From Clostridia bacterium (GTDB taxonomy: Bacteria > Bacillota > Clostridia > Oscillospirales > CAG-382): a stretch of 64,000 bases of DNA. A program made the translations under genes and the position numbers. Under the pieces are notes generated by a model, which was given only the letters and a program-made list of their open reading frames with translations, was not told the origin of the DNA and did no database searches. Below, piece by piece: positions 1 to 6,549 of the stretch (within the stretch, counting starts at the first letter, position 1; each line of letters opens with the position of its first letter). Location of the stretch: contig JAFQHL010000040.1 of the NCBI GenBank assembly GCA_017397955.1, forward strand, positions 1 through 64,000. Direction: 5' to 3'.

Positions 1-140
1 AATTTTTGTATATTTTTATATTTTTTCGTTTGGAACGAACCTCGGCTCACAGTACTCAGTACAGTTCTCGCCTCGGTTCGTTCCATCTGTACTCTTTCTC
101 AGCAGTCTGCCAAGCTGATGACAAAGTTTGTCATCAGCTT
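1..140 (+). repeat. Intergenic repeat element, copy 1 (left part outside window)
   Basis: This is the right part of an element found three more times, at 4597-4819, 30446-30667 and (reversed) 43631-43853. Visible parts in order: an AT-rich stretch, a stem with arms GGAACGAACC and GGTTCGTTCC around a conserved loop holding GTACTCAGTAC, a right terminal repeat ending CAGCAGTCTGCC, and a constant hairpin at 112-140 with arms AAGCTGATGACA and TGTCATCAGCTT. It abuts the terminator of spo0A. The open frames that cross it are not conserved between copies, so I treat it as non-coding. Confidence 0.85.
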
Positions 141-141
141 G

Positions 142-166
142 AAAGGAGGCGAATTCGCCTCCTTTT
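142..166 (-). terminator. Terminator-like hairpin downstream of spo0A
   Basis: A perfect palindrome with arms AAAGGAGGCGAA and TTCGCCTCCTTT lies a few bases past the spo0A stop codon on the minus strand. It directly adjoins the constant hairpin of the repeat element. Confidence 0.6.
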
Positions 167-169
167 ATT

Positions 170-916
170 CTATGCCGCCTTTTTGTTCTTAAGGCGAAGA
201 TTATCGGCTATAAGGGCAATAAATTCTGAATTTGTGGGCTTACCGCGACTGTTTTGCACCGTATATCCAAAAAAGCCGTTAAGGGTATCCACGTCTCCCC
301 TGTCCCACGCCACCTCTATGGCGTGACGGATGGCACGCTCCACGCGGGAGGCGGTTGTGCCGTACTTTTTAGCCACGGTGGGGTAAAGTATTTTTGTAAC
401 GCCGTTTATAACGTCGCTGTCCTCTATTGCCATAAGTATTGCCGTACGCAAATATTGATATCCCTTTATGTGGGCAGGCACACCCACCTGATGTATTATA
501 CGGGTAACCTGCGTTTCCATATCCGTAGAAAGCCCACCCTTGCTTTTGTCTATGCTTTTAATTCGCTGTGCCAGCGTTTCGCCGTCCACCGGCTTAAGCA
601 TACAATAGGCGGCACCCGCCTCCAGGCACTCCTCAATAAGCGGATCGGCAGAGTATGCCGCAAGCATTACGAAACGGCAACAGGCGTTGCCAAGCTTGTT
701 TTTACATTCCCTGATAAGTCGAAGTCCGTCCATACGCGGCAACATAGTGTCGCACACTACGACCTTTGGACGGTGACGCGCTATTTTCAAAAACGCCTCT
801 TCGCCGTCTGCCGCCTCCGCAATAATTTCCAGCCCCGCCTTTTTAAGAGCGGTGCACAGCTCTGTTCTACTATCCTTGTTACTGTCTACTACAATAACGG
901 CGGTATTCTTGTCCAC
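170..916 (-). CDS. spo0A: Sporulation response regulator Spo0A
   Basis: Master transcription factor for entry into sporulation. The C-terminal DNA-binding domain is unmistakable: [16 protein letters not shown], then [19 protein letters not shown] and [13 protein letters not shown]. The N-terminal receiver domain (residues about 5-120) has the phospho-acceptor Asp56 in [13 protein letters not shown] and Lys108. The usual Asp pair of the acidic pocket is Asp11-Ser12, and the switch Thr is Ala86, so phosphorylation may be altered. The frame is open to an ATG at 970, but a promoter -10 at 971-976 would start transcription below that ATG. The GTG at 916, with AGGAAGGGA 9 bases upstream, is the better start and gives 248 residues. 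Confidence 0.96.
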   Translation of the reverse strand: MDKNTAVIVVDSNKDSRTELCTALKKAGLEIIAEAADGEEAFLKIARHRPKVVVCDTMLPRMDGLRLIRECKNKLGNACCRFVMLAAYSADPLIEECLEAGAAYCMLKPVDGETLAQRIKSIDKSKGGLSTDMETQVTRIIHQVGVPAHIKGYQYLRTAILMAIEDSDVINGVTKILYPTVAKKYGTTASRVERAIRHAIEVAWDRGDVDTLNGFFGYTVQNSRGKPTNSEFIALIADNLRLKNKKAA

Positions 917-940
917 CAAAAACCATCCCTTCCTAATTGC

Positions 941-955
941 CCCGACCGTGTCGGG
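941..955. promoter_or_regulatory. Inverted repeat in the spo0A leader
   Basis: CCCGACCGTGTCGGG is a perfect 6-3-6 inverted repeat between the predicted transcription start and the GTG start of spo0A. It could be an operator or a small RNA hairpin just upstream of the ribosome-binding site. I recognise no cognate regulator. Confidence 0.4.
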
Positions 956-970
956 AATTGCTTTTGCCAT

Positions 971-1025
971 ATTTTACCATAATTTACCAATAATTGCAAG
1001 GGGTTTTGGTAGGAAAATTTCGACA
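971..1025 (-). promoter_or_regulatory. spo0A promoter with a candidate Spo0A box
   Basis: On the minus strand TTGCAA (994-999) and TAAAAT (971-976) are separated by 17 bases, a sigma-A-type promoter. Upstream, at 1019-1025, lies TGTCGAA, the Spo0A-box consensus known from Bacillus. This suggests autoregulation. A 7-mer is short and will also occur by chance, so the box rests on its position. Confidence 0.5.
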
Positions 1026-1047
1026 ATATATTGTAACAAACAACAGA

Positions 1048-1758
1048 TTAACCAAAAATCAACCACAATATGCCGTATACTATGGGCTGATGCAGAACAT
1101 AAATAATAAGCGAGTGCCTGCCGCAAAGCATTAAGAAACGGCAAATCCAATTATTGTGAGGGAAGTTTGGTAAAAGGCTTACTCTTTGCTGATACAAAAG
1201 TTTGCCTAATGCAATACCAAGCAAAAACCAACCAAGATTTGGAAACAAAGGAAAATAGTCTGACATTGAAATACCGCTGTCAAAGCCCAACACCAAAAGA
1301 GGAGCAAAGTCTACCCCTACGCCCTCGACATACCAACCAAGCAGAACAAAGGCCATCGCTATGGGTATAAGGCACCAATAGGGCAATTTTTTTAATAAAG
1401 GATACAAAAGCATACAGGTGCCCAAGAGGTGAAGTATGCCAAACCACACGGGATAAAAGCTACCTATTCCCAGCGGCTCTAAAACAGAAAAGGCAAGGCT
1501 TACCAGCATTGCGGCGGCAAGCACAATAAAGCCCCGCTTTACGCTGTGTCTGCCAAGAGTTACGCACACACCGGAAAGCACAATAAACAACAACGCGCCG
1601 TAATCTATCATATATTCATATACAAGCGGAGGCGAAAAATCCGACAAAAATACGTTGTCCAGATCCCACACGGCGTGGACAAAAATCATACCCAATATGC
1701 ACAGCCCACGGAAGGCATCCAGCTCCCAAATACGCGTTTTTTTGTTTTTTTCTTCCAA
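1048..1758 (-). CDS. DUF1624 / heparan-alpha-glucosaminide N-acetyltransferase-like membrane protein
   Basis: A 236-residue polytopic membrane protein with about seven or eight hydrophobic segments. The N-terminal signature WELDAFRGLCILGMIFVHAVWD is typical of the family related to the catalytic domain of HGSNAT, an integral membrane acetyltransferase. The bacterial substrate is unknown; a role in acylating envelope glycans is an inference. The start is TTG at 1758 with GAGGTG about 8 bases upstream. It is transcribed away from the LysM-CAP gene and towards spo0A. Confidence 0.75.
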   Translation of the reverse strand: MEEKNKKTRIWELDAFRGLCILGMIFVHAVWDLDNVFLSDFSPPLVYEYMIDYGALLFIVLSGVCVTLGRHSVKRGFIVLAAAMLVSLAFSVLEPLGIGSFYPVWFGILHLLGTCMLLYPLLKKLPYWCLIPIAMAFVLLGWYVEGVGVDFAPLLVLGFDSGISMSDYFPLFPNLGWFLLGIALGKLLYQQRVSLLPNFPHNNWICRFLMLCGRHSLIIYVLHQPIVYGILWLIFG

Positions 1759-1964
1759 AGCACAACACCTCGTTTCGGTAACAGTTTACCACAAAAGGCC
1801 GAATTTTACAATAGAAACGGGCATAAAGAATTTAACAGTTGTGATAGCATAGGACTTTTGGCATTTATGTATTTTTTGTTTGTATTTACATTGCGCGGTT
1901 TAGCAAAATAACAGCAGGCGAAGAAAAACGCCGCAAAAACAAAAAAGAAAGGAAATATATATAA

Positions 1965-2579
1965 ATGAAAAATTTTAAACGCATTTTTGTGATTATAACA
2001 GTCCTGTGCCTTGCAAGTGCCTTTACCCTTAATGTTGCCGCGTGGGACTATACCGTTAAATCCGGCGACAGCTTTTGGAGGATTTCGCGCCGATTTGGCA
2101 TAGATTTTGAAAAGCTGATACTAGCCAACCCGCAGGTTAAAAACCCCAACCTTATATACCCCAATCAGGTGATTTTCGTGCCCGACAACGAAAGCGCGGA
2201 ATATAACGGCACTACTGCACGCGCCGTACTTGAGCAAAGCAACATCCACCGCACAAAAAACGGTCTTGCATCCCTTAGCCTTAGCACAGAGCTTTGTGCC
2301 GTTGCACAGGCAAAGGCGGATGATATGGCGGCAAAGGGCTATTTCTCCCACACAAGCCCCGGCTACGGCACCCCCGCCCAAATGCTTAAAAGCTTTGGAG
2401 TAAGCTATGGCTATATGGGTGAAAACATTGCCAAGGGATACCCCACAGCAGCTGCCGTTGTGGATGCTTGGATGACCAGCACGGGGCATCGGGCAAACAT
2501 CCTTGGCGTGAATTTTAGCAAACTGGGCGTTGGTTACAACTCCGCGGGCAATATTTGGGTACAAATATTTACCGACTGA
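1965..2579 (+). CDS. Secreted LysM-CAP domain protein
   Basis: A 204-residue exported protein. Residues 1-26 form a signal peptide (basic start, hydrophobic core, cleavage near NVAA). One LysM peptidoglycan-binding domain follows (residues about 28-73, YTVKSGDSFWRISRRFG...NPNLIYPNQVIFVP). Residues about 82-204 are a CAP/SCP domain of the YkwD type, with FSHTSP, GENIAKG and the TGHRANIL motif. Clostridial proteins of this architecture are wall or spore-coat associated. The start ATG follows AGAAAGGAAA. A terminator follows at 2610-2633, so it is probably monocistronic. Confidence 0.88.
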   Translation: MKNFKRIFVIITVLCLASAFTLNVAAWDYTVKSGDSFWRISRRFGIDFEKLILANPQVKNPNLIYPNQVIFVPDNESAEYNGTTARAVLEQSNIHRTKNGLASLSLSTELCAVAQAKADDMAAKGYFSHTSPGYGTPAQMLKSFGVSYGYMGENIAKGYPTAAAVVDAWMTSTGHRANILGVNFSKLGVGYNSAGNIWVQIFTD

Positions 2580-2609
2580 CATTAAAATCGGCTTATGACA
2601 AACTTTAAC

Positions 2610-2633
2610 AAAAGCGGGCAAAAACCCGCTTTT
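2610..2633 (+). terminator. Intrinsic terminator after the LysM-CAP gene
   Basis: Arms AAAAGCGGG and CCCGCTTTT around a 6-base loop, 30 bases past the stop codon, ending in a short T run. Confidence 0.75.
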
Positions 2634-2638
2634 ACCTA

Positions 2639-2677
2639 TTGACATCAAAGCGTTTGTGTGATATCATTATGATATCA
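2639..2677 (+). promoter_or_regulatory. Promoter and overlapping palindromic operator for the ABC exporter
   Basis: TTGACA (2639-2644), 17 bases, TATCAT (2662-2667) form a near-consensus sigma-A promoter for the exporter operon. A perfect 9-1-9 palindrome, TGATATCATTATGATATCA (2659-2677), covers the -10 box, the place expected for a repressor site. No regulator gene is adjacent. Confidence 0.65.
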
Positions 2678-2697
2678 TATCGTAGAGGAGCCCGGTT

Positions 2698-3600
2698 ATG
2701 GAAAACATTATACAAATAAAGGAGCTTTACAAAAGCTTTGGAGGGATAAAAGCGGTAAACGGCCTTAGCTTTAACGTTAAAGCGGGAGAGCTGTTTGCTT
2801 TTCTTGGCGTAAACGGTGCGGGGAAATCCACCACCATAAACATTATGTGCGGGCAGCTTAAGCAGGATTCGGGCACGGTGCTTATTGACGGCAGTGCCGA
2901 CACTTTTGCCGCAAAAAGCAAGCTGGGCGTGGTGTTCCAAAGCTCGGTGCTGGATAAATCTCTTTCGGTTTACGACAATTTGGAAAGTCGCGCCGCCCTT
3001 TACGGCATACACGGCAAAGCTTTTAAGGAGCGGCTGGCACAACTTACAGAGCTATTGGAGCTTGGCGATTTACTAAAGCGCAGCGTAGGCAAGCTTTCCG
3101 GCGGACAAAGGCGACGCATTGACATTGCCCGAGCACTTTTGCACAAGCCCGAAATTCTTATACTGGATGAGCCGACAACAGGGCTTGACCCCCAAACCCG
3201 CCGCTTGCTTTGGGACGTTATAAGCAGTTTGCGCCGCAAGGAAAATATGACCGTGTTTTTGACCACTCACTATATGGAGGAGGCGGCAGATGCAGACTAT
3301 GTGGTTATACTGGACAGCGGCAATATTGTGGCAGAGGGGACGCCTTTACAGTTGAAGAATGCCCACAGCGGTGACTTTATTACGGTTTATGGGGTTGAAG
3401 AGGAGGAGGTTAAAGCCTTGGGCACAGAATATGAAAAAGTGCGGGATGGGTTTAGGCTTACGGTAGAAAACACCGCCGCCGCCACCGCGCTTATACTTAA
3501 GCATCCACAGCTGTTTAAAGATTATGAGATAACGAAGGGCAAGATGGATGACGTGTTCTTGGCTGTAACCGGCAAAAAGCTTGTAGGAGGTGAAGGCTGA
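2698..3600 (+). CDS. ABC transporter ATP-binding protein (drug/ABC-2 exporter type)
   Basis: The 300-residue nucleotide-binding subunit of an exporter. Walker A is GVNGAGKST (residue about 37), the signature LSGGQRRRIDIARAL (about 131), Walker [14 protein letters not shown] (about 152), and the switch His lies in TTHYMEEA. A roughly 80-residue C-terminal extension, common in CcmA/NatA/DrrA-type subunits, follows. Its TGA overlaps the ATG of the permease by one base, so the two are translationally coupled and form one transporter. The substrate cannot be read from the sequence. A palindromic operator overlaps the promoter. Confidence 0.92.
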   Translation: MENIIQIKELYKSFGGIKAVNGLSFNVKAGELFAFLGVNGAGKSTTINIMCGQLKQDSGTVLIDGSADTFAAKSKLGVVFQSSVLDKSLSVYDNLESRAALYGIHGKAFKERLAQLTELLELGDLLKRSVGKLSGGQRRRIDIARALLHKPEILILDEPTTGLDPQTRRLLWDVISSLRRKENMTVFLTTHYMEEAADADYVVILDSGNIVAEGTPLQLKNAHSGDFITVYGVEEEEVKALGTEYEKVRDGFRLTVENTAAATALILKHPQLFKDYEITKGKMDDVFLAVTGKKLVGGEG

Positions 3601-4490
3601 TGTATACCTTTAAAGCATTGCTAAAACGAAACGTAAAGCTGTTTTTTAAAGATAAGGGGTTGTTTTTCACTTCCCTTATTACCCCTGCCATTTTGTTGGT
3701 GCTTTACGCCACCTTTTTGGGCAATGTATACGAGGACAGCTTTGTTACCGTGTTACCCGCCGGTCAAAGCTTTGACCACAAGCTTATAGATGGATGTGTG
3801 GGCGGTCAGCTTATCTCCTCTATTCTGGCAGTATCCTGCGTTACCGTGCCCTTTTGCTCCAATATGCTTATGGTGCAGGACAAGGTGAACAGCAGCATAC
3901 GCGATATCAGCGTTGCCCCCGTAAGCGCGGCAACCGTTGCGTTGGCGTACTACGTTGCCACCCTTGCATCCTCACTTATAATTTGCTTTTCCGCCACAGG
4001 GCTTTGCCTTGCATACGTAGCCACCGTTGGCTGGTATCTTAGCGCAACCGATGTGTTACTTATAGTTTTGGATGTGGTTTTGCTGGTGCTTTTTGGCACT
4101 GCACTTTCTTCGGTAATAAATGTATTTTTGTCCACGCAGGGACAGATATCCGCGGTTGGCTCTATTGTAAGCTCTGCGTACGGGTTTATATGCGGCGCGT
4201 ATATGCCCATATCTCAGTTTTCTTCCGGCTTGCAGACATTTATTTCTCTTTTACCCGGCACCTACGGCACCGCTTTGCTTCGCAACCACGCTATGGAAGG
4301 CTGCTTTAACGCCATGAAAGAGGCAGGTGTACCCGCGGCGGCAGTAGAGGAGCTTAGAGGTGTTGTGGACTGCAATATAAGCTTTTTCGGCAACACGGTT
4401 TCCCAAGGAGCCATGTTTACGGTGCTTGGCACTACCGTTGCGGTACTCATAGCTTTTTACGTAATTCTAAACAAGCTTAAAAACAAATAA
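3600..4490 (+). CDS. ABC-2 type transporter permease
   Basis: A 296-residue integral membrane protein with about six hydrophobic segments: one near residues 20-40, a soluble loop carrying PAGQSFDHKLIDG, then segments at about 75-290. This is the ABC-2 membrane family layout. It starts within the stop codon of the ATPase gene (TGATG) and completes the exporter. Substrate is unknown. Downstream are a hairpin, two short direct repeats and repeat-element copy 2. Confidence 0.88.
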   Translation: MYTFKALLKRNVKLFFKDKGLFFTSLITPAILLVLYATFLGNVYEDSFVTVLPAGQSFDHKLIDGCVGGQLISSILAVSCVTVPFCSNMLMVQDKVNSSIRDISVAPVSAATVALAYYVATLASSLIICFSATGLCLAYVATVGWYLSATDVLLIVLDVVLLVLFGTALSSVINVFLSTQGQISAVGSIVSSAYGFICGAYMPISQFSSGLQTFISLLPGTYGTALLRNHAMEGCFNAMKEAGVPAAAVEELRGVVDCNISFFGNTVSQGAMFTVLGTTVAVLIAFYVILNKLKNK

Positions 4491-4496
4491 TCACTT

Positions 4497-4570
4497 CAAG
4501 AAGCCTGTTGACTTCTTGGGACCCCGACAATCACCCCACAAAGTCTAACGACTTCTTGGGACCCGACAAT
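4497..4570 (+). repeat. Terminator-like hairpin with a tandem 21-22-base direct repeat
   Basis: CAAGAAG...CTTCTTG can form a stem just after the permease stop codon. The segment beginning GACTTCTTGGGACC at 4510-4531 recurs at 4550-4570 with one base deleted. The block may be a duplicated terminator remnant. I see no gene here. Confidence 0.5.
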
Positions 4571-4573
4571 AAA

Positions 4574-4597
4574 GGGCGTGCAGTTTTTGCACGCCCC
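4574..4597. terminator. Left flanking hairpin of repeat copy 2
   Basis: Arms GGGCGTGCA and TGCACGCCC around a GTTTTT loop. The reverse complement of the same hairpin occurs on the other side of the repeat at 4820-4844. It probably serves as a terminator for the + strand exporter operon. Confidence 0.6.
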
Positions 4598-4819
4598 AGA
4601 CCGCTGACAAAGGCACAGAACACGAAAAAAGAAAATACGGTTACTATAAAGCGAAAATTTCGGGGAAAATTTTCCCGAAATTTTTATATATTTTCATATT
4701 TTTTTCGTTCAAAACGAACCTCGGCTCACAGTACTCAGTACAGTTCTCGCCTCGGTTCGTTTTGTCTGCACTCTTTCTCAGCAGCCTGCCAAGCTGATGA
4801 CAAGGTTTGTCATCAGCTT
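4597..4819 (+). repeat. Intergenic repeat element, copy 2 (complete, 223 bp)
   Basis: The left end CAGACCGCTGACAAAGGCAC resembles the reverse complement of the right end (CAGGCTGCTGAGAAAGAGTG), so the element has imperfect terminal inverted repeats of about 20 bases. Inside are a GC-rich small hairpin (CGGGAAAATTTTCCCG type), an AT-rich stretch, and the AACGAACC...GGTTCGTT stem. Right of the terminal repeat is the constant hairpin AAGCTGATGACA/TGTCATCAGCTT (4791-4819). It lies between convergent genes. There is no transposase; a MITE-like nature is inferred. Confidence 0.85.
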
Positions 4820-4844
4820 GGGGCGTGCAAAAACTGCACGCCCC
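4820..4844. terminator. Right flanking hairpin of repeat copy 2
   Basis: GGGGCGTGCA and TGCACGCCCC arms, loop AAAAC; this is the left flanking hairpin in inverted orientation. It sits 6 bases past the stop of the minus-strand membrane protein gene and likely terminates it. Confidence 0.6.
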
Positions 4845-4849
4845 AAAAT

Positions 4850-5326
4850 TTATTGCAAAAGTTTTTCCCGCTTTGCCTGTATGCGACAAACCACGCAGAT
4901 AAACAACTGCAATGCCGCCAAAGCAAAAAACACCAACGCTTTAAAAGTAAAAGAGCATACGGCAGGCACACCGTATTCCGTGCTGACCCTTGCCGCGACC
5001 TGCAGCTTGTTGAAAACAAACAACCCACTGCCAACTCCAACAAACACCGCCAGCACCGCGGGTATATCTATCATACGCGTAAATTTCTTGTGCTTTACCG
5101 ATACGGGCAACAGAAACAGAGCTGTGCCGAAAACGGAAAGCGCGACAAAAGCAATGTTCACCGCCTCCATACCATTATTGCACAAATATTCTTCAGTTCC
5201 CGCAAACTCTGAAAGTCCTTCCAATGTATAGCTTGTTTTTACAAACGGTTTAAACCAAAAATAAAGCAAAAGCCCCTGCACCACCGCAGCCACAAGATAT
5301 TTATATTTTCGTGCTCCTAAATCCAT
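4850..5326 (-). CDS. Small four-helix membrane protein, family not recognised
   Basis: A 158-residue protein with four predicted membrane spans at about residues 10-25, 55-77, 86-105 and 128-147, and a basic C-terminus (RIQAKREKLLQ). It begins MDLGARKYKYLVAAVVQGLLL, with GGGAGC upstream as ribosome-binding site. I do not recognise a family. Codon use resembles the neighbours, and the frame is closed cleanly between two hairpins, so I accept it as real. It is monocistronic and convergent with the ABC exporter. Confidence 0.65.
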   Translation of the reverse strand: MDLGARKYKYLVAAVVQGLLLYFWFKPFVKTSYTLEGLSEFAGTEEYLCNNGMEAVNIAFVALSVFGTALFLLPVSVKHKKFTRMIDIPAVLAVFVGVGSGLFVFNKLQVAARVSTEYGVPAVCSFTFKALVFFALAALQLFICVVCRIQAKREKLLQ

Positions 5327-5486
5327 TTTTGCTCCCTTTTTAAGTTATTAAAGCGCAAATTTCTGCAATTATAAGCGCATAACAAAAAGCCACAAATACT
5401 ATATAGCACATAAAAACAAAGTATGTTTACGCGTGCGCGTATACGCAAAAAAGATTTTAGCGATAAAATGCACAAGAGGTGATTAG

Positions 5487-5729
5487 ATGCACGTGAAAGA
5501 TATGGTAGTACAGCGCATTTACCAGTTGTGCGAAGAAAGAAGCATAAAAATAAACGAGCTTAGCAATATATCCGGCATTACGCCCTCCACCGTATACAGC
5601 GCCGTGGACAGTAAACGAAGGGATATTTCTATTACCACCATAAAAAAGATTTGTGATGGGTTTGATATTACCTTGGGGGAGTTCTTTTCCACACCCGAAT
5701 TTGACGGATTGGACCAAGAAATAAGCTAA
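5487..5729 (+). CDS. Small XRE-family helix-turn-helix regulator
   Basis: An 80-residue protein made almost only of an HTH_3/Cro-type domain: IYQLCEERSIKINELSNISG, then ITPSTVYSAVDSKRRDISITT as the recognition region and IKKICDGFDITLGEFF as the closing helix. The start ATG follows AAGAGGTGATTAG. A 10-bp palindrome GCGTATACGC at 5437-5446 upstream may be an operator. It is followed within 10 bases by the promoter of the TlpA-like gene. Target genes are unknown. Confidence 0.8.
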   Translation: MHVKDMVVQRIYQLCEERSIKINELSNISGITPSTVYSAVDSKRRDISITTIKKICDGFDITLGEFFSTPEFDGLDQEIS

Positions 5730-5736
5730 GCGGCTA

Positions 5737-5766
5737 TTTACATATTAACCTTTTTTGTGCTATAAT
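5737..5766 (+). promoter_or_regulatory. Promoter of the TlpA-like lipoprotein gene
   Basis: TTTACA (5737-5742), 18 bases, TATAAT (5761-5766). Transcription would start near 5773, which excludes the TTG at 5755 as the translation start of the next gene. Confidence 0.6.
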
Positions 5767-5796
5767 GATATAAAAACACGGAGGGGGGAAGGCGTT

Positions 5797-6330
5797 ATAA
5801 CAAAACGTTTTTTGGCTATACTTACGTCGGTTTTGGTGCTGTTTTGGCTGTTTGCCTGCGGCAACAATGCAGAAAAAGAAAAGGAGCCGTTAAGCACTAC
5901 AGAAAGCACGGGTACCGAAAGTGCACAGCCCGCACCGGATTTTACGGTGTATGACGGGGAAGGCAACGCGATAAAGCTTTCCGATTTTATCGGCAAGCCC
6001 GTGGTGCTTAACTTTTGGGCAAGCTGGTGCGGTCCCTGCCGTAACGAAATGCCCTATTTTGAAGAAGCGTGGGGAGAATTCGGCAATGACGTCCGCTTTT
6101 TGATGGTGAACCTTGACAGCAACAGGACGGATGCCGAAACATTTTTGGAAGAAAACAGCTACAGCTTTACCGTGTACTACGACAGCATAGGTGCCGCAAG
6201 CAACACATACGGTGTAAAATACATTCCAACTACGTTTTTCATAGACGGTGCGGGGAATTTGGTATCCTATGCAACGGGCGGTATAAGCAAAGAAGTCCTG
6301 CTTAAAGGGATAAACGATATTACAAGATAA
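5797..6330 (+). CDS. TlpA-like thiol-disulfide oxidoreductase lipoprotein
   Basis: An extracytoplasmic thioredoxin-fold lipoprotein. A basic n-region (TKRF) and hydrophobic core lead to the lipobox LFAC; an acidic/Ser-Thr linker follows, then an AhpC-TSA/TlpA domain with active site WASWCGPCRNEMP and the cis-proline loop IPTTFF. It probably reduces or exchanges disulfides at the cell surface. The start is odd. The frame is open from TTG 5755, but the promoter -10 lies inside that extension. The strong Shine-Dalgarno GGAGGGGGG (5780-5788) points to ATA at 5797, used here; TTG at 5812 is the alternative. Terminator follows. Confidence 0.85.
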   Translation: MTKRFLAILTSVLVLFWLFACGNNAEKEKEPLSTTESTGTESAQPAPDFTVYDGEGNAIKLSDFIGKPVVLNFWASWCGPCRNEMPYFEEAWGEFGNDVRFLMVNLDSNRTDAETFLEENSYSFTVYYDSIGAASNTYGVKYIPTTFFIDGAGNLVSYATGGISKEVLLKGINDITR

Positions 6331-6332
6331 AG

Positions 6333-6357
6333 GGAAGGCAACCGTCTTCCTTTTTTT
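6333..6357 (+). terminator. Intrinsic terminator after the TlpA-like gene
   Basis: GGAAGGC-AACC-GTCTTCC stem-loop immediately followed by seven T residues, just past the stop codon. Confidence 0.9.
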
Positions 6358-6424
6358 GTACAATTATCACCACTTTGATATACAAATCAAATACCGTTAT
6401 TGAAGCGTTTGCTTTGTTCAACTG

Positions 6425-6453
6425 TTGACTAATTTAATACAAAATGCTAAAAT
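6425..6453 (+). promoter_or_regulatory. Promoter of the dockerin surface protein gene
   Basis: TTGACT (6425-6430), 17 bases, TAAAAT (6448-6453). This leaves a leader of about 90 bases before the ATG at 6550. Confidence 0.6.
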
Positions 6454-6549
6454 ATATATGAAACACGGCACGCGCATCCCCGTTTATATTCCGTGCTTTC
6501 ACAACTGTAAAAAACTTTTACACAAAGCAAATACAAGGAGGACTTTACT

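Noticed and set aside
4508-5212. Plus-strand open frame of 234 codons through repeat copy 2
   Set aside because: It crosses two hairpins and a repeat element and then runs antisense to a membrane protein gene. The repeat part is not translated consistently in the other copies.
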